Source: Candidatus Hydrogenedentota bacterium (GTDB lineage Bacteria > Hydrogenedentota > Hydrogenedentia > Hydrogenedentales > JAEUWI01). From it: a stretch of DNA of 64,000 bases. The stretch covers positions 73,807 to 137,806 of the forward strand of contig JACPGE010000060.1 of the NCBI GenBank assembly GCA_016182605.1. The letters run 5' to 3'. The notes below the pieces were generated by a model, which searched no databases, was not told the origin of the DNA, and worked only from the letters and a program-made list of their open reading frames with translations. Position 1 is the first letter of the stretch, and each line of letters starts with the position of its first letter. This document shows, one piece after another, positions 60,636 to 64,000 of this stretch. Both the position numbers and the translations under genes were made by a program.

Positions 60636-61763
60636 TTAAAGCGCAAACCGCGCGAAGCCGAATTCCGGCCGCACGGGCGTGCCGTCCAGCACCACACCAC
60701 TCAGATACTCGCCAATCGCCGGACCGTGCTTGAAGCCGTGCCCCGATCCGCCGCCCGCCACCCACACATTCTCCAGGCAGGGATGCCGATCGAGGATGAA
60801 GTCGTTGTCCGGGGTGTTCTCATATTGACAGACGCGCGCTTCGGTGATGGGCGCGCCCTTCATGCCCGGGAAGCGCTCCTCAAGGTATGCTCGGGTACGG
60901 GCGCTCCACTCGGGGGTGGCGGCGCGCTCCATCGTGGTGGGCTCGGCGGGATCGCCACGCCGGTCATCACCCACCTTGAAGCCGCGCCGTTCATTGCCCG
61001 GTATGCCATAGAAAAACAGATCGCGGTGATCGACCCAGACGGGCAGATGCGCCTCGTGAAAGGGCGAATTGCCCGCGGGCTCGCCAAAATAGAATATCTC
61101 CTGGCGCGTGGGCGTGATGAGATGACCCAGCGCCTCGGGCAAAACCTGTCCAAGCCACGGACCACAGGCAAAAATGAAGGTGTCCGCCGCGATGCGTTGT
61201 CCATCGTGCAGCGCAACCCTGTCCAAAGCGCCGCCCTGCTCCAACACCGGCGCCACGCCCGCCTGCACATAGCTTCCCCCAGCCTCGAGAAAGGCTTCGA
61301 AGACCGCGTTGCAGGCGCGCCGGGCGTAGGCATAACCGGCGCCATGTTCAAAGTGGGCGTAAAGCATGCCCTCAATGTTGATCTGGGGATAGCGCCGCGC
61401 CGTCTCTTCGGGCGTGAAGACCTCGTACGCAATACCGGCCGCATCCAGCAGCGGCCACGAAGCCTTGTAGGCCTCATCGGGATCGCTCTCCATCCAGAGC
61501 ATCCCCGTGCGCTCAATGAGCCGGATACCGCGCTCCTGTTCAAAGTCCGGCCACAACTCCAGGGCGCGCGCGCCCAGACCAACATATTGGGTGTGCTTGC
61601 CGTAATTCGCTCGGACAATCCGCGTCTCGTCGCCGGAACTCGCACGCGTGTTGGCCGGCCCCCAGGGGTCCACCAGCGTCACCGTACATCCGCGCCGCGC
61701 CAGGTGCAGGGCAATCCAGCCACCGAAGGCGCCCGCTCCCGCAACCGCCACGCGCTGCGTCAT
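60636..61763 (-). CDS. Sarcosine-oxidase / N-methyltryptophan-oxidase-like flavoenzyme
   Basis: 375 residues of the DAO superfamily. The FAD motif GAGAFGGWIALHLARRG is at residues 9-25, followed by STxxxxRxxR-like SSGDETRIVRANYG. The late block RVCQYENTPDNDFILDRHP has the Cys that covalently binds FAD in monomeric sarcosine oxidase, and the C-terminus is GGGSGHGFKHGPAIGEYLSG. It oxidises a secondary N-methyl amine; substrate uncertain. It overlaps the stop of the pectate-lyase-like gene by four bases (ATGA), so the two are translated together. Confidence 0.9.
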   Translation of the reverse strand: MTQRVAVAGAGAFGGWIALHLARRGCTVTLVDPWGPANTRASSGDETRIVRANYGKHTQYVGLGARALELWPDFEQERGIRLIERTGMLWMESDPDEAYKASWPLLDAAGIAYEVFTPEETARRYPQINIEGMLYAHFEHGAGYAYARRACNAVFEAFLEAGGSYVQAGVAPVLEQGGALDRVALHDGQRIAADTFIFACGPWLGQVLPEALGHLITPTRQEIFYFGEPAGNSPFHEAHLPVWVDHRDLFFYGIPGNERRGFKVGDDRRGDPAEPTTMERAATPEWSARTRAYLEERFPGMKGAPITEARVCQYENTPDNDFILDRHPCLENVWVAGGGSGHGFKHGPAIGEYLSGVVLDGTPVRPEFGFARFAL

Positions 61764-63415
61764 TCCTTCGCCCCCGGCCGCTGCCTTACCGCCACCAGCT
61801 CGTTCAGATAATCATCGAGATGGGTATAGCCGTCACCATCCGGATCGGCGGGACCATCGCTGGGATCGGTGGGAAGCAGTCCGCGGGCCCGTTCCCAGTC
61901 ATCGGCCATGCCATCGTGATCGTCGTCCACCGGCGGCGTGGTGGACTTCAGTTCCGGCCAGCCCCCCACGTCTTTCTGCGAGTCAATAATACCTTTGCCG
62001 CCGCCCTTGTAGGTCGCGCCGAAATGCGCCGTGCCCGTGCGGATCTCGTCGACGATCCGCACATCGACGCTGTCCCGCATCAAGGAGGCCCCGGCGCCCG
62101 GCAATACCCGTTCATACGCGGCCTCGGCGTCCTGCGTGGTCACCGGCGCAACGGTGTACGGCGTGTCCACCTTCAGCGTGGCGAGGGAGGCTTCGCCATC
62201 TTCCGCAAAGTCCACGCCCCGGCCCCAGTTGTCTTGCGTCACCTTGGGGAATTCCCAAATGTAGTTGCCGTCGCAGTACATCTTCCCGCGCGGGTCTTTC
62301 TGTAAGAAGATACGCCGCCGCACCTCCTCATCCGTCGCAGGACCGTACTTGTAGTAGTTGTTGATCCAGTTGCGTGGCCACATCTCGCCGCCATAGGCGC
62401 TGTTGAAGCCCCAGTTGTAGATCACGTTGTTGCGCACATCCAGAAGCCCCGACGCTTCGTTGCCCGACGCGCGCGGATTGCGGCTGCTGTGGTGCGCCAG
62501 TATATTGTGGTGGAAGGAACCGCCGGGACCGCCCCACAGGCCGCCGTAACCGTGATTGCCCTTCTTGTGCAGGGAATGGTACAGGCTTTCCGTGACCATG
62601 CACCATTGCACGGTGAAGTTGGATCCCTTGTTGATGGAAAGCGTTTCGTCCACCCCCCAGCTCACGGAGCAATGATCGATCATGAGGTGATCCCCCTCAC
62701 CGCCGAAGGCGTCCTGTTCCTTCCCCCGCTCGTCCCCCGGGCGCACCCGCAAATAGCGGACAATGAGATCCTGCGTTTCAAAGCCCAACTGATAATTCTT
62801 CAGACAAATGCCGTCGCCCGGCGCCGTCTGTCCCGCGATCGTGATGTAGGGCTTCTCTATCTCCAGTTCCGACTCCAGGGGAATGGTCCCCGAAACCCGG
62901 AAGACCACCACCCGGGGACCTTCGGCTTCGCACGCCGCACGCAGACTTCCCGGCCCGTCGTCATCGAGGTTGGTGACCTCAATCACGCGGCCGCCACGGC
63001 CGCCCAGCGTGTACTTGCCAAATCCCTCCGCCCCCGGGAACGCCGGGGCACGATTGGGGCGGAGATGGTGCAGGATGACCGCATTGCACTGGGTGTCGTA
63101 CTCGATCTCGCCCAGCCAACCCTCGGGAAGCTGCACGTCGTTGAAACGCCCTTCCAGTGCCTCCAGATCGGGACCAAAGAGGACAAGCCGGCTGTTTTCG
63201 TGGGGCTCGATGATCCCCGTGAAACGAATCGTGAGCGTCCCCCCCAAACGCCAACGGCCCGTGGTGACGGGATTGATCGCGTGATCGTGCGCCACCTCGA
63301 ACTGGGTCTCCCCTTCCGTGTGCTGCCACGGGGTGGGTTCTGCCGCAGCGAGCTCGCTGAAAATAGCAATGAATGAGAGTGCAAGTATCGTAAAGACGCG
63401 GGAAGGACCGGACAT
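61760..63415 (-). CDS. Secreted pectate-lyase-like beta-helix protein with dockerin-like tail
   Basis: 551 residues. Signal peptide SRVFTILALSFIAIFSELAA. A right-handed beta-helix with PL1-type motifs covers about 130-330: AFPGAEGFGKYTLGGRGGRV, FRVSGTIPLESELEIEKPY, DHLMIDHCSVSWGVDETLS and HHNILAHHSSRNPR. The C-terminus (about 500-545) has Asp-rich calcium-loop repeats (DDDHDGMADDWE, DPDGDGYTHLDDYLNEL). It probably cleaves pectin or related acidic glycans. Start ATG 63415 is used, with AGGAG eight bases upstream. Confidence 0.9.
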   Translation of the reverse strand: MSGPSRVFTILALSFIAIFSELAAAEPTPWQHTEGETQFEVAHDHAINPVTTGRWRLGGTLTIRFTGIIEPHENSRLVLFGPDLEALEGRFNDVQLPEGWLGEIEYDTQCNAVILHHLRPNRAPAFPGAEGFGKYTLGGRGGRVIEVTNLDDDGPGSLRAACEAEGPRVVVFRVSGTIPLESELEIEKPYITIAGQTAPGDGICLKNYQLGFETQDLIVRYLRVRPGDERGKEQDAFGGEGDHLMIDHCSVSWGVDETLSINKGSNFTVQWCMVTESLYHSLHKKGNHGYGGLWGGPGGSFHHNILAHHSSRNPRASGNEASGLLDVRNNVIYNWGFNSAYGGEMWPRNWINNYYKYGPATDEEVRRRIFLQKDPRGKMYCDGNYIWEFPKVTQDNWGRGVDFAEDGEASLATLKVDTPYTVAPVTTQDAEAAYERVLPGAGASLMRDSVDVRIVDEIRTGTAHFGATYKGGGKGIIDSQKDVGGWPELKSTTPPVDDDHDGMADDWERARGLLPTDPSDGPADPDGDGYTHLDDYLNELVAVRQRPGAKE

Positions 63416-63679
63416 GGCTGGGCTCCTTAAGCGGCCATGATACGGGGTGATCGAGGCGGGGGGCAAGGCGGCACACTCTTGTGATTGTATTTCTATGGTG
63501 TAGTCAAGGGTGGGACCGGAAACCGTTCCAGATCTGCAGTCGACCTCGTCGCGGTATTGTGCTTACACTATCAGTTGTAGCATTTCGCGCACCGCGGCCT
63601 TCGATGTCGGTGAGCGAGCGCCCTCTTAACCTGCTGTCGGTGACAATCAACGTTCGTTTTCACAATTCACAATTCATAC

Positions 63680-64000
63680 TTCGCCGACCACGACGTCCTA
63701 AAGCAGGCCCGTCGACAAAGGCCAACTGCTTGAGCCGTTCCCGCATCTCGGGAAAGACGACGGCCACCACCGGGACCTCACTGTAGGCTGGAGCGCATAT
63801 TCGGTTTCCTGCTTGCACCACTGGTTGGTCGATGAGGCGGGACTGAACTGGACGAGCGCGAGTCCTCGCGCCACGGCATCATCAATGGCTGATTTGAGAA
63901 CGGAGGGCAATCCCGTCCCGGCCTGACCGCTGAGTCGGATCCGACAGAATAGTCGCGGTTCTGCAACACGCGCCGCATCCGCTCCGCGATTTTCCTGTCC
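63680..64000 (-). pseudogene. TIR-domain gene remnant, frameshifted, cut by window edge
   Basis: The minus strand reads, from 64000 down: DRKIAERMRRVLQNRDYSVG in one frame, then SAIDDAVARGLALVQFSP and NQWCKQETEYALQ in a second, then EVPVVAVVFPEMRERLKQLA in a third. Together they match TIR-domain order: sensor helix, strand with SPxS..WC..E, then strand E (VPVVAV). At least two shifts exist. It may continue beyond the window. The broken frames mean the gene is probably inactive; sequencing error is an alternative. The 200 bases to its left show no gene. Confidence 0.6.

Noticed and set aside
1-64000. CRISPR array, rRNA, tRNA or complete insertion sequence
   Set aside because: No regularly spaced repeats, rRNA motifs, TpsiC-loop-containing cloverleaf or transposase gene was found on reading both strands.

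Overview
The window is a high-GC (roughly 60-65 %) bacterial chromosome segment, densely packed with about 50 genes on both strands. It carries many Tat- or Sec-exported enzymes of carbohydrate turnover (Gfo/Idh/MocA oxidoreductase, sugar isomerase, pectate-lyase-like helix, GH43-like propeller), PBS/HEAT and propeller proteins, a bacterial SMUG1 and a GluQ-like synthetase. This mix is typical of free-living members of the Planctomycetota / Hydrogenedentota / Lentisphaerota sphere. That placement is inference from gene style only. No rRNA, tRNA, CRISPR array, prophage or complete insertion sequence was seen.

Layout. 0-9.9 kb: TPR-like protein with a lysine-rich tail, SMUG1, SDR, exported ChbG/YdjC-like deacetylase, GluQ-like synthetase, a nested-repeat element, an acyl-CoA synthetase and a hybrid histidine kinase. 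9.9-19.8 kb: a minus-strand housekeeping run, infC-rpmI-rplT-hisA-tyrA-tmk-holB-ricT-tatD-pabBC-radical SAM. It is headed by a good promoter and a leader with an intrinsic terminator, and infC seems to start at AUA or AUC. 19.9-20.5 kb: a VapBC-type toxin-antitoxin pair. 20.9-31.4 kb: GT39 glycosyltransferase, AraC regulator with sodium:solute symporter, PhoD phosphatase, DinB-like protein, DUF3089 hydrolase and a Tat-exported DMFase-like protein. 31.4-33.4 kb: a lower-GC RloA/RloB (AbiL-like) pair, probably anti-phage.

33.5-46 kb: GH43-like propeller, a decayed gene remnant, typA/bipA, an RRM protein with a long leader, a propeller/helical fusion, OmpA-family protein, coiled-coil lipoprotein, Tat-exported oxidoreductase and HEAT-repeat protein. 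46.3-50.7 kb: a two-gene RND efflux system. 50.7-54.9 kb: TetR with a PNPOx-like gene, exported sugar isomerase, a secreted basic protein and a TIM-barrel protein. 55.3-60.5 kb: a nitric-oxide defence cluster made of an Rrf2/NsrR-like regulator, an NnrS-like membrane protein, quinol-dependent NO reductase (norZ) and a Ric/YtfE di-iron repair protein. Both promoter regions carry nearly the same 16-bp palindrome. 60.6-63.4 kb: sarcosine-oxidase-like flavoenzyme and pectate-lyase-like protein as an overlapping pair. The right edge holds a frameshifted TIR-domain remnant.

Most notable are the NO regulon with visible shared operators, the unusual infC start and leader attenuator, the RloAB defence pair, two gene remnants with readable ancestry, and a roughly 230-bp nested-repeat element that may be dispersed in the genome.
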